Below are positions 44,738-53,645 of a stretch of 64,000 nucleotides of DNA, in pieces. The first letter of the stretch is position 1. Every line of letters begins with the position of its first letter. The notes below the pieces were generated by a model. It was given only the letters and a program-made list of their open reading frames with translations, did not search any database and was not told the origin of the DNA. Source of the stretch: an uncultured bacterium (GTDB lineage Bacteria > Nitrospirota > Thermodesulfovibrionia > Thermodesulfovibrionales > Thermodesulfovibrionaceae); contig CALDSV010000016.1 in the NCBI GenBank assembly GCA_937924475.1, positions 1 through 64,000 on the forward strand. Direction: 5' to 3'. Position numbers and translations under genes: made by a program.

Positions 44738-45587
44738 CTACTGTCTTACTGAAAAAGCCCTATCTTTGAATACTGTAAAGTCCTATGAAAATGATTTAAA
44801 GGCTTTCTTGAAATATTTAGATGCAAAAAAAATAATCTTAGATCAATGTGAACAAAAACACATACTGGAATATCTAATAGACTTAAAAGAGAAAGGTTAT
44901 AGCTCAGCATCCACTGCAAGAATTTTATCTTCACTAAAACAATTTTTCCGCTTTCTCATTTATGATAATCAAATCGAACATGATCCTGTAGAGGGTTTTA
45001 AAACTCCAAAAATTTGGTTAAGACTCCCGAAGGCAATCACCTTGGAAGAAGTCAAAAAGTTGCTACAAGTTATGACAGAAAATAAATACTTTCTTAGAGA
45101 TATTAGTATGTTAGAGCTTATGTATGCTTGTGGTTTAAGAGTTAGTGAACTTGTCAAATTAACACTTCATGATATAAACTTTGAAGCAGGCTTTATAAGA
45201 GTAAGAGGAAAGGGAAACAAAGAGAGAATAGTTCCTGTTGCTCAGAGAACTTTACAGAAAGTGAAAGAATATTTAGTCACTCTAAGGCCTAAATTGATGA
45301 AAAAAAGAGCCTCCGATTTCCTCTTTCTTAATAATCGGGGGCAAGCTATGACGAGGCAAAGATTTTGGCAAAACTTGAAAGTCATGGCAAAAATTGCTGG
45401 AATTAAAGTTACACCTCATATGTTAAGACATAGCTTTGCTACTCATTTACTTGAAGGTGGTGCTGATTTAAGATCTCTCCAACAAATGTTAGGACATAGC
45501 GACATTTCTACAACACAGATTTATACAAAAGTCACTATGGATAGACTTCGCAAGGAATATCTTAAACATCATCCAAGAGCTAAGTAG
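44703..45587 (+). CDS. Tyrosine recombinase XerC/XerD
   Basis: 294 residues, the usual Xer length. An N-terminal SAM-like DNA-binding domain (LTEKALSLNTVKSYENDLKA) precedes the catalytic domain with R in YACGLRVSEL, HMLRHSFATHLLEGG, LGHSDISTTQIY and the nucleophilic tyrosine in QIYTKVT. All catalytic residues are present. It should act at dif to resolve chromosome dimers. XerC or XerD cannot be told apart here. It is not next to an integrated element. The end overlaps the convergent mscS gene by 8 bp. Confidence 0.92.
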   Translation: MEQREILIKFLNYCLTEKALSLNTVKSYENDLKAFLKYLDAKKIILDQCEQKHILEYLIDLKEKGYSSASTARILSSLKQFFRFLIYDNQIEHDPVEGFKTPKIWLRLPKAITLEEVKKLLQVMTENKYFLRDISMLELMYACGLRVSELVKLTLHDINFEAGFIRVRGKGNKERIVPVAQRTLQKVKEYLVTLRPKLMKKRASDFLFLNNRGQAMTRQRFWQNLKVMAKIAGIKVTPHMLRHSFATHLLEGGADLRSLQQMLGHSDISTTQIYTKVTMDRLRKEYLKHHPRAK

Positions 45588-46611
45588 AAGAATCACTTTT
45601 AAGCCAAACAACTCTTTGAGGAAAGGGAATTTCAATACCTTCTTGCTGAAACCTTTTAAATATTCTTTTTCTTAATTGGTGCTGGACTGGATATTGATAA
45701 GAAACGTCTTCAATAAAACAAAGAATTGTGAAATCAAGAGAACTCTCACCAAATCCGGGGACAAATCTTACTCTTGGTTCTGGTTCACTTAGAATTCCTG
45801 GAACTTCTTCAATAGCTTTTCTTACTTCCTCCAATAATATTTTTTCAACTTTATCTGGTTCAGAAAAATAGCTAACACTTATAGGAATAGTAAGAGACAT
45901 TTTACTTTCTGGTAATGAATAGTTAACTAAAATGTTCTGTGCAAGCTTGCTGTTAGGTATGATTATTAAATTATTTGAAAGCATTCTTATTCTTGTTGTT
46001 CTCCATGAAATATCCTCTACGTAACCTTCTTGACCATTATCAAGCCTTACAAAATCTCCAACTCTTATTGATTTTTCTGCCATAATATTGACACCGGCAA
46101 AGAGATTCTCCAAGGTATCTTTCAAAGCAAGAGCAACTGCCAATCCACCAATTCCAAGGGCAGTTATTAGTGGAGCTATGGAAATGCCGAAAATATTAAG
46201 AATAATTATCAAACCAATTAAGTAGACAGCTCCTTTAATTAATGTATTAAGAAGACCTGTTGATTGGACAGAAACATTAGACCGCTCAAAAAATTTTGAA
46301 AATAATCTGTTAACGACATTAGCAAGAGCTATGGTGGCAGAGATAATTATCAATACATGAATGACTTTTATCATGTAAAAAGTATACTTGGGGGGAATTT
46401 CAGAATTTTCAATGGCAATATAAAGAGCAATACCTATACACCAAAAAATGGAAGGAGTTTTAATAGTATTTATTATTAAATCATCTAAGCCAGTTTTTGT
46501 CCTTTTAGCCCACTGATGAAGTGATTTAAAGAGGAAAAATCTGAAAAGAAATAGAATACCACCGGAAACAATGAATACAAGAAGTGATATTATAAATTTT
46601 TCAAAATTCAT
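45580..46611 (-). CDS. MscS-family mechanosensitive channel
   Basis: 343 residues. Four to five membrane helices occupy the first 170 residues, followed by the MscS core helix (LITALGIGGLAVALALKDTL) and the upper beta domain (IRVGDFVRLDNGQEGYVEDI). The C-terminal domain has FIEDVSYQYPVQHQLRKRIF and ends with FPQRVVWL. It opens under membrane tension to protect against osmotic shock. It lies 7 bp downstream of the VorB-type gene in the same direction, but the two functions are unrelated. Confidence 0.9.
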   Translation of the reverse strand: MNFEKFIISLLVFIVSGGILFLFRFFLFKSLHQWAKRTKTGLDDLIINTIKTPSIFWCIGIALYIAIENSEIPPKYTFYMIKVIHVLIIISATIALANVVNRLFSKFFERSNVSVQSTGLLNTLIKGAVYLIGLIIILNIFGISIAPLITALGIGGLAVALALKDTLENLFAGVNIMAEKSIRVGDFVRLDNGQEGYVEDISWRTTRIRMLSNNLIIIPNSKLAQNILVNYSLPESKMSLTIPISVSYFSEPDKVEKILLEEVRKAIEEVPGILSEPEPRVRFVPGFGESSLDFTILCFIEDVSYQYPVQHQLRKRIFKRFQQEGIEIPFPQRVVWLKSDSST

Positions 46612-46618
46612 AAATCCC

Positions 46619-47692
46619 TTATACTCTTAGAGATATTCCCTCTGATATTGTATATTTAGAAAGGGCTTCATAAATATCCTCTGCTGTAACAATGCTTCCG
46701 CCAGGTCTACCGTAGAAATACACCTCTGCCATGCCATTTACAGCAAGTCTCACATCTTCAACCATTTGTCCAGCATTAAATTCAACCACTACAAATTTCT
46801 CAACCTCCTGAGCAAGCTGTCTTATTATTTCTTCTGGGAAAGGATAGAGAGTTATAGGTCTAAGAAGTCCTACTTTTATACCTTCTTGCCTGAGTCTCCT
46901 TAAAGCAGATAGAGAAATTCTTGCAGCAGAGCCAAATGCTACGATTATAAATTCAGCATCATCTATATAATAAGTTGCGTATCTTACTTCCTTTTCTTTC
47001 CACTGGTTATATTTTTCTTGTAGCTTTTGGTTGTGTTTTTCAAGTTCACCTTCTCCCATAAGAAGAGTCCTTATAAATCTTGAGGGTCTGCCTTTTGCCC
47101 CTGTTAAAGCCCATGAAGACTTATCATAAAATTTCATCTCTGGAACTATAGGTAATAGGGGTTCCATCATCTGAGCAATCACTCCATCGCCGAGAATCAT
47201 AACAGGATTTCTCCATTCATCAGCCTTTTCAAAGGCAAGAATTGTGTAATCCCAAAGTTCCTGGACACTAAAGGGAGCATAAACTAAGAGGTGATAATCA
47301 CCATGCCCACCCCCTTTTACTGCTTGAAAGTAGTCTGCCTGACTACCAGATATATTCCCCAAGCCTGGTCCTCCCCGCATCATATTCACTATGACTGCGG
47401 GAAGTTCGGCACTTGCCATGTATGATATGGCTTCCTGTTTTAAGCTTATTCCAGGTGAACTGGAAGATGTCATCGCTCTAACTCCACAGGCAGAAGCACC
47501 ATAAATCATATTGATCGCTGCAATCTCACTTTCAGCTTGAATAAAAACTCCTCCTACCTCAGGTAATCTTTTTGATAAGTACTCAGGAATTTCATTTTGA
47601 GGGGTTATAGGATAGCCAGCATAGAATTTCAATCCTGCTTTTATAGCTGCTTCTGCAACAGCTTCATTTCCTTTCATTAGAACTTTATTCAT
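46619..47692 (-). CDS. 2-oxoacid:ferredoxin oxidoreductase alpha subunit, VorB type
   Basis: 357 residues from the ATG at 47692, with GGAGGT 6-7 bases before. An in-frame TTG at 47704 overlaps that site. FYAGYPITPQNEIPEYLSKR, FIQAESEIAAINMIYGASAC, SSSSPGISLKQEAISYM and VVVEFNAGQMVEDVRLAVNG are typical of VorB/KorA, which binds one half of the active site of a ferredoxin-linked 2-oxoacid oxidoreductase. The catalytic TPP-binding beta subunit and the gamma and ferredoxin subunits are not adjacent. It is an orphan or its partners are elsewhere. Confidence 0.88.
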   Translation of the reverse strand: MNKVLMKGNEAVAEAAIKAGLKFYAGYPITPQNEIPEYLSKRLPEVGGVFIQAESEIAAINMIYGASACGVRAMTSSSSPGISLKQEAISYMASAELPAVIVNMMRGGPGLGNISGSQADYFQAVKGGGHGDYHLLVYAPFSVQELWDYTILAFEKADEWRNPVMILGDGVIAQMMEPLLPIVPEMKFYDKSSWALTGAKGRPSRFIRTLLMGEGELEKHNQKLQEKYNQWKEKEVRYATYYIDDAEFIIVAFGSAARISLSALRRLRQEGIKVGLLRPITLYPFPEEIIRQLAQEVEKFVVVEFNAGQMVEDVRLAVNGMAEVYFYGRPGGSIVTAEDIYEALSKYTISEGISLRV

Positions 47693-47720
47693 GCTTACCT
47701 CCAAAAATATCTTTCACAAT

Positions 47721-47749
47721 TTTTTATTTTAACACATTATTGATATAAT
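47721..47749 (+). promoter_or_regulatory. Promoter of the Slp lipoprotein gene, probable leaderless mRNA
   Basis: A perfect TATAAT (47744-47749) lies 5 bases before the ATG at 47755, with a weak TTTTTA as -35 at 17 bases. There is no ribosome-binding site between them. Confidence 0.45.
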
Positions 47750-47754
47750 GAAAT

Positions 47755-48276
47755 ATGAAGTTGACAAAGGTCATATTGGCTTTTTTGATGCTTTTCCTTT
47801 GTAGTTGCGCCTCTTTACCTAAACCTCTTCAGGACACACCTGCTCTAAGAGATATTTCCTTAAATATGGTGAAAAATGATCCTGACAAATACTTAAATGT
47901 CTCTCTTCTTTGGGGCGGAAAAATAACTAATTGCATAAATTATGAAGAAGAAACAGTATTTGAGGTACTCTATTTACCACTTGAAAAAGATGGTTATCCA
48001 ATGGAAAAAGATGCTTCAGAAGGAAGATTCCTTGCAAAGTCTAAAAATTTCCTTGACTGCGCTGTTTATACAAAAGGAAGATATTTAACAGTAATTGGCA
48101 AGTTCAAAGGTTTTAAGGAAGGTAAAATAGATAAAATGTCATATAATTTCCCAATACTGGAATGCGAAGCAACCTATTTATGGAAAAAAAGAATACCTTA
48201 TTATCCTAATTGGCGACCCTATCTATGGTTTTGGTATGGACATCCTCATTTTCTCTTTGAGTATGGTCCTTGGTAA
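47755..48276 (+). CDS. Slp-family outer-membrane lipoprotein
   Basis: 173 residues. A short signal peptide ends in the lipobox LCSC (lipid on the second cysteine). The body matches the Slp starvation-induced lipoprotein family: ISLNMVKNDPDKYLNVSLLW then GGKITNCINYEEETVFEVLY, LPLEKDGYP, and the aromatic C-terminus WYGHPHFLFEYGPW. It is probably anchored in the outer membrane. It joins mutL by a TAATG overlap; mutL therefore probably depends on the same leaderless message. Confidence 0.85.
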   Translation: MKLTKVILAFLMLFLCSCASLPKPLQDTPALRDISLNMVKNDPDKYLNVSLLWGGKITNCINYEEETVFEVLYLPLEKDGYPMEKDASEGRFLAKSKNFLDCAVYTKGRYLTVIGKFKGFKEGKIDKMSYNFPILECEATYLWKKRIPYYPNWRPYLWFWYGHPHFLFEYGPW

Positions 48277-49910
48277 TGGGTAGAATTAAAATCCTCTCTG
48301 AATCCCTTGTCTCTAAAATAGCAGCAGGAGAGGTGGTAGAAAGACCCGCCTCTGTGGTGAAGGAGCTAATTGAAAACTCCATTGATGCAGGGGCAAACTC
48401 CATAAAAATTTTTATTAAAGAATATGGCACAGCTCTAATAAAAGTAGTAGACGATGGAGAAGGTATATATTCTGATGATGTTATTTTAGCTTTTCAAAGG
48501 CATGCCACAAGTAAGATACAAAAGCAAGAAGATCTCTTAAACATAAAAACCCTTGGTTTTAGAGGAGAAGCTCTTTACTCCATAGCAGGAGTTTGTAAAC
48601 TTAAAATCCTTACTCAGCATAAGGAAGAAGAATTAGGAACAGAAGTTTACTCCATAGGAGGAAAACTTATTGAGAGAAAACCAGCTATAACATTAGGTAC
48701 AACAGTGGAGGTAAGAGATCTTTTCTTTAATACACCTGTAAGAAAAAAATTTCTTAAATCTCCTGCTACAGAAAAATCCCATATCATTGAAACCGTTCAA
48801 AACTATGCCCTTTGCTATCCTAAAATTGCTTTTTATCTCAATATTGATGATGAAGAAGTTTTAAATATCCAACCTTCTTCTTCTATTCAGGAAAGAATTT
48901 GCCAGCTTTATGGAATAGAATTTTTTGAAAAGTTAAATTTTAGAGATATTACAGATGATAGATGGAGATTAGAACTTTTCTGGGGTGGCAATGAATTAGA
49001 CAGAAGCAAAAGAGCAAAACAGTTAATTTTCATAAATCAAAGACCTGTTAGAGAACCACTTCTTTTAAGTTTTCTCTATCAGGCCTTCCAAGTAGGTGAC
49101 AAACATCCCCAATTTATAATGTTTTTGAATATTCCAGCTGAGGCTGTAGATTTTAATGTTCATCCATCCAAAAAGGAGGCAAGATTTAGAGACCCTCAAC
49201 GTATCCGACAACTTATTTTTAAATTGAAAGAACAACAAAGTCTTAATAAAGTAGAAGAATCTCCTGTTGTATGGAAAGAAAATTTTGTCTCTAATGGCTC
49301 TTTTACTCAAAAATCTTTTTTTGACTCTCAAAATGAAATTCAGGGACAAGAATTTTTTCAATTTCTTAACTTAGGAGATGCCATTGTGGCTTTGCAAAGA
49401 AACGACGGTATTTTATTTATTGATTACCATGCAGGTCATGAAAGAGTAATCTTTGAAAAAATTCTTAATGGAATGCCTGAAAATTCAACTAAGCTTGTTT
49501 TTCCTCAAATTATAAATCTGACCTCCCAAGATTATTACTTGATAAAGGAAAATTTATCTCTTCTTCATAATCTACAAATAGAGGCTGAGGACTTTGGTAA
49601 AAACTCCATAATCATAAGAAACATTCCTCAAATTCTAAAGGATGCTGATTTAGTGGATATTATTGAAAGTATTGCCATTACATTAAGAGAGGAAATCATT
49701 AAACCAGATTTTATTGATATTAAACAAAAAATAGCCTCAATCATAGCTTGCCACAAGTCCTTAAGGGCAAATAATAAAATAACTCTTAACGAAATTAATA
49801 CTTTATTAAGAGAACTGGAGAAAACCTCTGATCCTGATCATTGCCCCCATGGAAGACCAACTAAAAAATTTATCTCTTTAAAGGAAATAAAAAGCTGGTT
49901 CTCACGTTAA
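48276..49910 (+). CDS. mutL: DNA mismatch repair protein MutL
   Basis: 544 residues. The GHKL ATPase core has LVSKIAAGEVVERPASVVKE, ENSIDAGANSIKI, VDDGEGI and ATSKIQKQEDL with TLGFRGEALYSIAG. The C-terminal dimerisation part contains LFIDYHAGHERVIFEKI and ends CPHGRPTK, with ACHKSLRANNK. The metal-binding DQHA motif is replaced by DYHA, and an ACxR plus CPHGRP set is present, so an endonuclease-type site may be partial. The linker is short. It starts at the ATG at 48276; an upstream TTG is possible. Confidence 0.94.
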   Translation: MGRIKILSESLVSKIAAGEVVERPASVVKELIENSIDAGANSIKIFIKEYGTALIKVVDDGEGIYSDDVILAFQRHATSKIQKQEDLLNIKTLGFRGEALYSIAGVCKLKILTQHKEEELGTEVYSIGGKLIERKPAITLGTTVEVRDLFFNTPVRKKFLKSPATEKSHIIETVQNYALCYPKIAFYLNIDDEEVLNIQPSSSIQERICQLYGIEFFEKLNFRDITDDRWRLELFWGGNELDRSKRAKQLIFINQRPVREPLLLSFLYQAFQVGDKHPQFIMFLNIPAEAVDFNVHPSKKEARFRDPQRIRQLIFKLKEQQSLNKVEESPVVWKENFVSNGSFTQKSFFDSQNEIQGQEFFQFLNLGDAIVALQRNDGILFIDYHAGHERVIFEKILNGMPENSTKLVFPQIINLTSQDYYLIKENLSLLHNLQIEAEDFGKNSIIIRNIPQILKDADLVDIIESIAITLREEIIKPDFIDIKQKIASIIACHKSLRANNKITLNEINTLLRELEKTSDPDHCPHGRPTKKFISLKEIKSWFSR

Positions 49911-50129
49911 TTCTAATTTGATAAAAATCCGAAGGCCCTTCCATAGATTAAGCTTCCTGACCTCTCTGATAATTTCAACATCATTGATTGACCAGCAGCC
50001 TAAAAATCCTCTCAATAGGTGAAGAGGTTTAGAAGTTTTAAGTTTAGAAAAAGTCTAAATTTCCATTAGATTGACTTTTTAATTAATTTATAATTGCAAG
50101 GGAGAAGATTTTTTTCTTATCATAATAAG

Positions 50130-51923
50130 ATGCAAAAATTATATCTCTCAGGTAATGAAGCCATCGCTTATGGTTTAATTGAAGCAGGGATAAAATTTAT
50201 TTCAGGTTATCCAGGCACTCCTTCCAGTGAAATTATTCCTACAGCCCAAAAAATTATAAAGGAAAAAGGTATTAAAGCTTTTATTGACTGGGCAGTAAAC
50301 GAAAAAGTTGCTTATGAAATTGCCTACGCTGCAAGCCTATGTGGTATTAAAGCAGCTGTAACTATGAAACAGGTAGGCCTGAATGTAGCTATGGATCCCT
50401 TTATAAATTCAGCCTATGTGGGCACTGATTCTGCCATGGTTGTAATTAGTGTAGATGATCCAGGCCCTCATTCTTCTCAAACTGAGCAGGATAGTCGTTT
50501 TTTTGCGATGGGAGCAAAAATACCTGTTTTTGACCCATCAACCATTCAGGAGGCTTATGAATTTGCAAAGAAAGCCGTTGAATTAAGTGAAAAATATAGC
50601 ATCCCTGTCATGCTTCGTAGTAGCACTCGCGTATCTCATGGAAGAGCAGATGTAAAAATGGAACAGTTAATGCCTTTGGATTCAATAAAAGTAAATTTTA
50701 AAACCCTTAAGGACTGGGAAAAAAAGCTTTGGCGATATGCAGCAACCCCTCGTCAAAGATTAATGCTTCACAATAAATTAAATAGGATTATTTCTGAAAT
50801 TGAATCCCTAAATGAATTAAAATTTTTCTTCAATGGTCCTCTTTTACTCATTTCGAGTGGTGCTGTCTTTTCCTATCTTTATGAATTAATTGAAGAGTAC
50901 GAACTTCAAGATAAAGTTACTCTTGCAAAAGTTGACATGCCTTATCCCTTAAAGAATTTTGATTTTTCCAATTTTCAAAGAGTAATTACCATAGAAGAGT
51001 CTACACCAGTTATAGAATTACAATTATGTACTGAAGGTAGGAGAAATGGCATAGTTCCAAAAGAAGGAGAGTTAACTATAGAAGTATGCGAAGATATTTT
51101 AGAAAAAATTGGACTAATAAAAAGAGAGAAAAATTTCTTTTCACCTCCTCTTAAAAGACCTTCTCTATGTCCAGGATGTGGTCATAGAATTGCCCTTTAT
51201 GAAGTTAAAAGAGTTTTTGGTAAAAAGGCTATCTACAATGGAGACATTGGTTGTTATACTCTTGCCCTTAACTTTAATGTTACTGATACTGTTTTGTGTA
51301 TGGGAGCAAGTATATCTTTTGGTTTTGGAATGAAAAAAGCTTTTTCTTTGGCGGAAAAACAGCAAGATATTGTAGCAATAATCGGAGATTCAACTTTTTT
51401 TCATTCTGGCATTCCGCCATTAATTGATTCTATCCATTACAAAGTCCCTTTTTTAATAGTTATTTTAGACAATAAAAGTGTTGCCATGACAGGAAATCAA
51501 AAAACCCTCTCTGATGACAAGAGCTCCTTAGGAGAAATTACAGTACCCATTTGTATAGAAGATGTAGTCAAAGGAATTGGAGTAAAGTTTGTTGAAACTG
51601 TTGATCCCTATGATTTTGAGAATTCCATTAAAATCTTAAAAGAAGCAAAAAAATACCTAAAGGAAAAGGCTGAACCAGCAGTGATTATTTTCAGACATTT
51701 ATGCATTAATACTAAAGAAGGATTAGAATTAAATCCTAAATACAGGGTAAAAATTTCCCATGAACTCTGTAAAGGCTGCAAAGTTTGTTTGATAGAATTT
51801 GAATGTCCTGCTATAGAGTTTAAGGAAGAGGAAAATAAAGCAAAGATTAATGATCCCTTATGTATAGGATGTGGTTGCTGTATTCACATATGTCCCAAAA
51901 AAGCAATTGTTTTGTTAGAATAA
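50130..51923 (+). CDS. iorA: Indolepyruvate ferredoxin oxidoreductase alpha subunit
   Basis: 597 residues from the ATG at 50130; the frame could start at a TTG at 50094. The N-terminal pyrimidine domain starts LYLSGNEAIAYGLIEAGIKF. The TPP-binding half has CPGCGHRIALYEV, GDIGCYTL and GDSTFFHSGIPPLIDSIHYK. Two 4Fe-4S clusters are at the C-terminus (CKGCKVC...CP and CIGCGCCIHICP). It oxidises aromatic 2-oxoacids from aromatic amino acids to aryl-acyl-CoA, reducing ferredoxin. It heads an operon with the gamma-type subunit and an aryl-CoA ligase. No good ribosome-binding site is seen. Confidence 0.92.
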   Translation: MQKLYLSGNEAIAYGLIEAGIKFISGYPGTPSSEIIPTAQKIIKEKGIKAFIDWAVNEKVAYEIAYAASLCGIKAAVTMKQVGLNVAMDPFINSAYVGTDSAMVVISVDDPGPHSSQTEQDSRFFAMGAKIPVFDPSTIQEAYEFAKKAVELSEKYSIPVMLRSSTRVSHGRADVKMEQLMPLDSIKVNFKTLKDWEKKLWRYAATPRQRLMLHNKLNRIISEIESLNELKFFFNGPLLLISSGAVFSYLYELIEEYELQDKVTLAKVDMPYPLKNFDFSNFQRVITIEESTPVIELQLCTEGRRNGIVPKEGELTIEVCEDILEKIGLIKREKNFFSPPLKRPSLCPGCGHRIALYEVKRVFGKKAIYNGDIGCYTLALNFNVTDTVLCMGASISFGFGMKKAFSLAEKQQDIVAIIGDSTFFHSGIPPLIDSIHYKVPFLIVILDNKSVAMTGNQKTLSDDKSSLGEITVPICIEDVVKGIGVKFVETVDPYDFENSIKILKEAKKYLKEKAEPAVIIFRHLCINTKEGLELNPKYRVKISHELCKGCKVCLIEFECPAIEFKEEENKAKINDPLCIGCGCCIHICPKKAIVLLE

Positions 51924-51927
51924 ACCG

Positions 51928-52371
51928 ATGAAGATTGTGATACTTGGTAAAGGTGGACAGGGAGTAATATTTTTTTCCAGAATAATTGCTCAAGCAGCAA
52001 TCAATAGAGGTCTTTCTGTTTGTTCTACAGAAATAAAAGGCATGGCAAAAAAAGGCGGTACTGTTGAAATTCAGATGAAGATTGGCCAAGGTATGTGCGG
52101 TCTCGTAAAAAAAGGATCTGCTGATCTGGTAATTCTTCTAAGTGATGATTTGATTGATTATGCTAAGAGTTTCGGAAATAATGTTTTTACTTTTAAAAAC
52201 GATGAAATTCAGGCTGCATTAGAGAAAGTCTCAATGAGATTTATAAACACTTTTTTACTGGGAGTTTTTGTAAAAAGAGCAAAGTTTTTTGACAGTGAGG
52301 ATTTCATAAAAATTCTTGATGAGGAAAATAGAAAATCTTTTTTAAAGGGGTATGAATATGTTCAATCCTGA
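51928..52371 (+). CDS. 2-oxoacid oxidoreductase gamma-type subunit (IorB-like)
   Basis: 147 residues, shorter than most IorB (about 190). VILGKGGQGVIFFSRIIAQA and KGMAKKGGTVEIQMKIGQ give the gamma-domain fold. It lies 4 bp after iorA, and should complete the indolepyruvate oxidoreductase. The shorter C-terminus may be natural in this lineage. The end overlaps the ligase gene. Confidence 0.88.
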   Translation: MKIVILGKGGQGVIFFSRIIAQAAINRGLSVCSTEIKGMAKKGGTVEIQMKIGQGMCGLVKKGSADLVILLSDDLIDYAKSFGNNVFTFKNDEIQAALEKVSMRFINTFLLGVFVKRAKFFDSEDFIKILDEENRKSFLKGYEYVQS

Positions 52372-53635
52372 GAGAGAGACATTACCAAGAGAAGAAATTG
52401 AAAAAATTCAACTTATAGGATTAAGAAAGACTTTAAGATATCTAAAAAATTCTCCTTCAAAACTTAAGGACAAATACAAAGGCATAGAACCCGAAGACAT
52501 CCATAGCCTTGATGATCTTAAAAATCTTCCCTTTATAACCAAGGATGATCTTAGAGAATGTTATCCCTTTAACCACATAGCAGTTGACCTATCAGAATGT
52601 GCAAGGATGCACATGAGCTCTGGTACCACTGGAGTACCTGTTATAAATGCCATGACAAGAAATGATATTATTCAGTGGGGAGAAATAATGGCAAGATGTC
52701 TTGCCACAGCCGGATTAACATACAGAGATAAAATACAGATAATGCCTTCCTTTGGACTTTTCAATGGAGGTTTTGGTTTTCATTATGGTGCTGAGCGACT
52801 TGGTTGTTTTATCGTTCCTGCTGGTGCTGGAAGATCATTAATGCAGCTTAAACTCATAAAAGACCTCGGTGTGACAGCTTTCGGTGCCATTGCTTCTTAT
52901 CCAGCAAGACTAATAGAGGTGGCAAAAGAGAGCGGTTTTGATTTTAGAGAGACAAAACTCAGGGTTGCCATACTTGGCGCTGAAACATGGTCTGATGAAT
53001 ACAGAAAAAGAATAGAAGAAGAGATGGGAGTGAAAACTTTTGATATAATTGGTCTTACAGAGACTGGAGGAGTAGGACTGGGAATAGACTGTGAAGCAAA
53101 AGCAGGAATTCATGTTTGGGAAGATCATTACATTGTGGAGATTATTGATTCTGAAACTGAAAAGCCTCTCTCAGTCCTTCAAGAAGGAGAAATGGTTATC
53201 ACAACTCTTACCAGAGAAGGGCTTCCTTTAATAAGATATAGAACAAGGGACATATCAAAGATACTTACCTACGAAAAGTGTTCTTGTGGAAGAACCCATA
53301 TAAGAGTAGACAGAATAAAGGGTAGAACTGATGATATGCTTAAAGTGAAAGGAGTAAACTTCTATCCATCTCAAGTAGAACAGATTTTGCTGAAATATAA
53401 AGGACTTTCTCCTTATTATCAACTGGTAATTGAAACAATTAAAGGTAAAGATGACATGACAATAATAGTGGAAAAAGCTGACAACGGAATCACTCAAGGA
53501 GAAATTGAAAAGCTTAACCTGGAACTCTATGATTTTCTTGGCTTCAGAAGTAAAATTCAAGTGGTACCTGAAGGAACAATACAAAGAGTGCCCGGTAAAG
53601 CAATTAGAATAGTAGACAAAAGAAAAAAAGCATAG
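52358..53635 (+). CDS. Phenylacetate-CoA ligase family enzyme
   Basis: About 425 residues; starts at 52352 and 52358 are both possible, with AAGGGG spacing favouring the latter. AMP-binding motifs are SSGTTGVPV, TETGGVGLG, YRTRDI and the C-terminal IKGRTDDMLKVKGVNFYPSQ. A CSC...H pattern (YEKCSCGRTH) is typical of PaaK and phenylacetate-CoA ligases. It converts aryl acids with CoA and ATP to aryl-CoA or runs in the reverse sense. Following iorAB, the cluster probably handles phenyl- or indolepyruvate metabolism. Confidence 0.88.
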   Translation: MFNPERETLPREEIEKIQLIGLRKTLRYLKNSPSKLKDKYKGIEPEDIHSLDDLKNLPFITKDDLRECYPFNHIAVDLSECARMHMSSGTTGVPVINAMTRNDIIQWGEIMARCLATAGLTYRDKIQIMPSFGLFNGGFGFHYGAERLGCFIVPAGAGRSLMQLKLIKDLGVTAFGAIASYPARLIEVAKESGFDFRETKLRVAILGAETWSDEYRKRIEEEMGVKTFDIIGLTETGGVGLGIDCEAKAGIHVWEDHYIVEIIDSETEKPLSVLQEGEMVITTLTREGLPLIRYRTRDISKILTYEKCSCGRTHIRVDRIKGRTDDMLKVKGVNFYPSQVEQILLKYKGLSPYYQLVIETIKGKDDMTIIVEKADNGITQGEIEKLNLELYDFLGFRSKIQVVPEGTIQRVPGKAIRIVDKRKKA

Positions 53636-53645
53636 AGTTTCAAAA

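Noticed and set aside
49911-50129. TTGACT and TATAAT before iorA as a promoter
   Set aside because: The spacer between them is only about 12 bases, too short for sigma70; a small inverted TTTAGA/TCTAAA pair lacks a T-run for a terminator.
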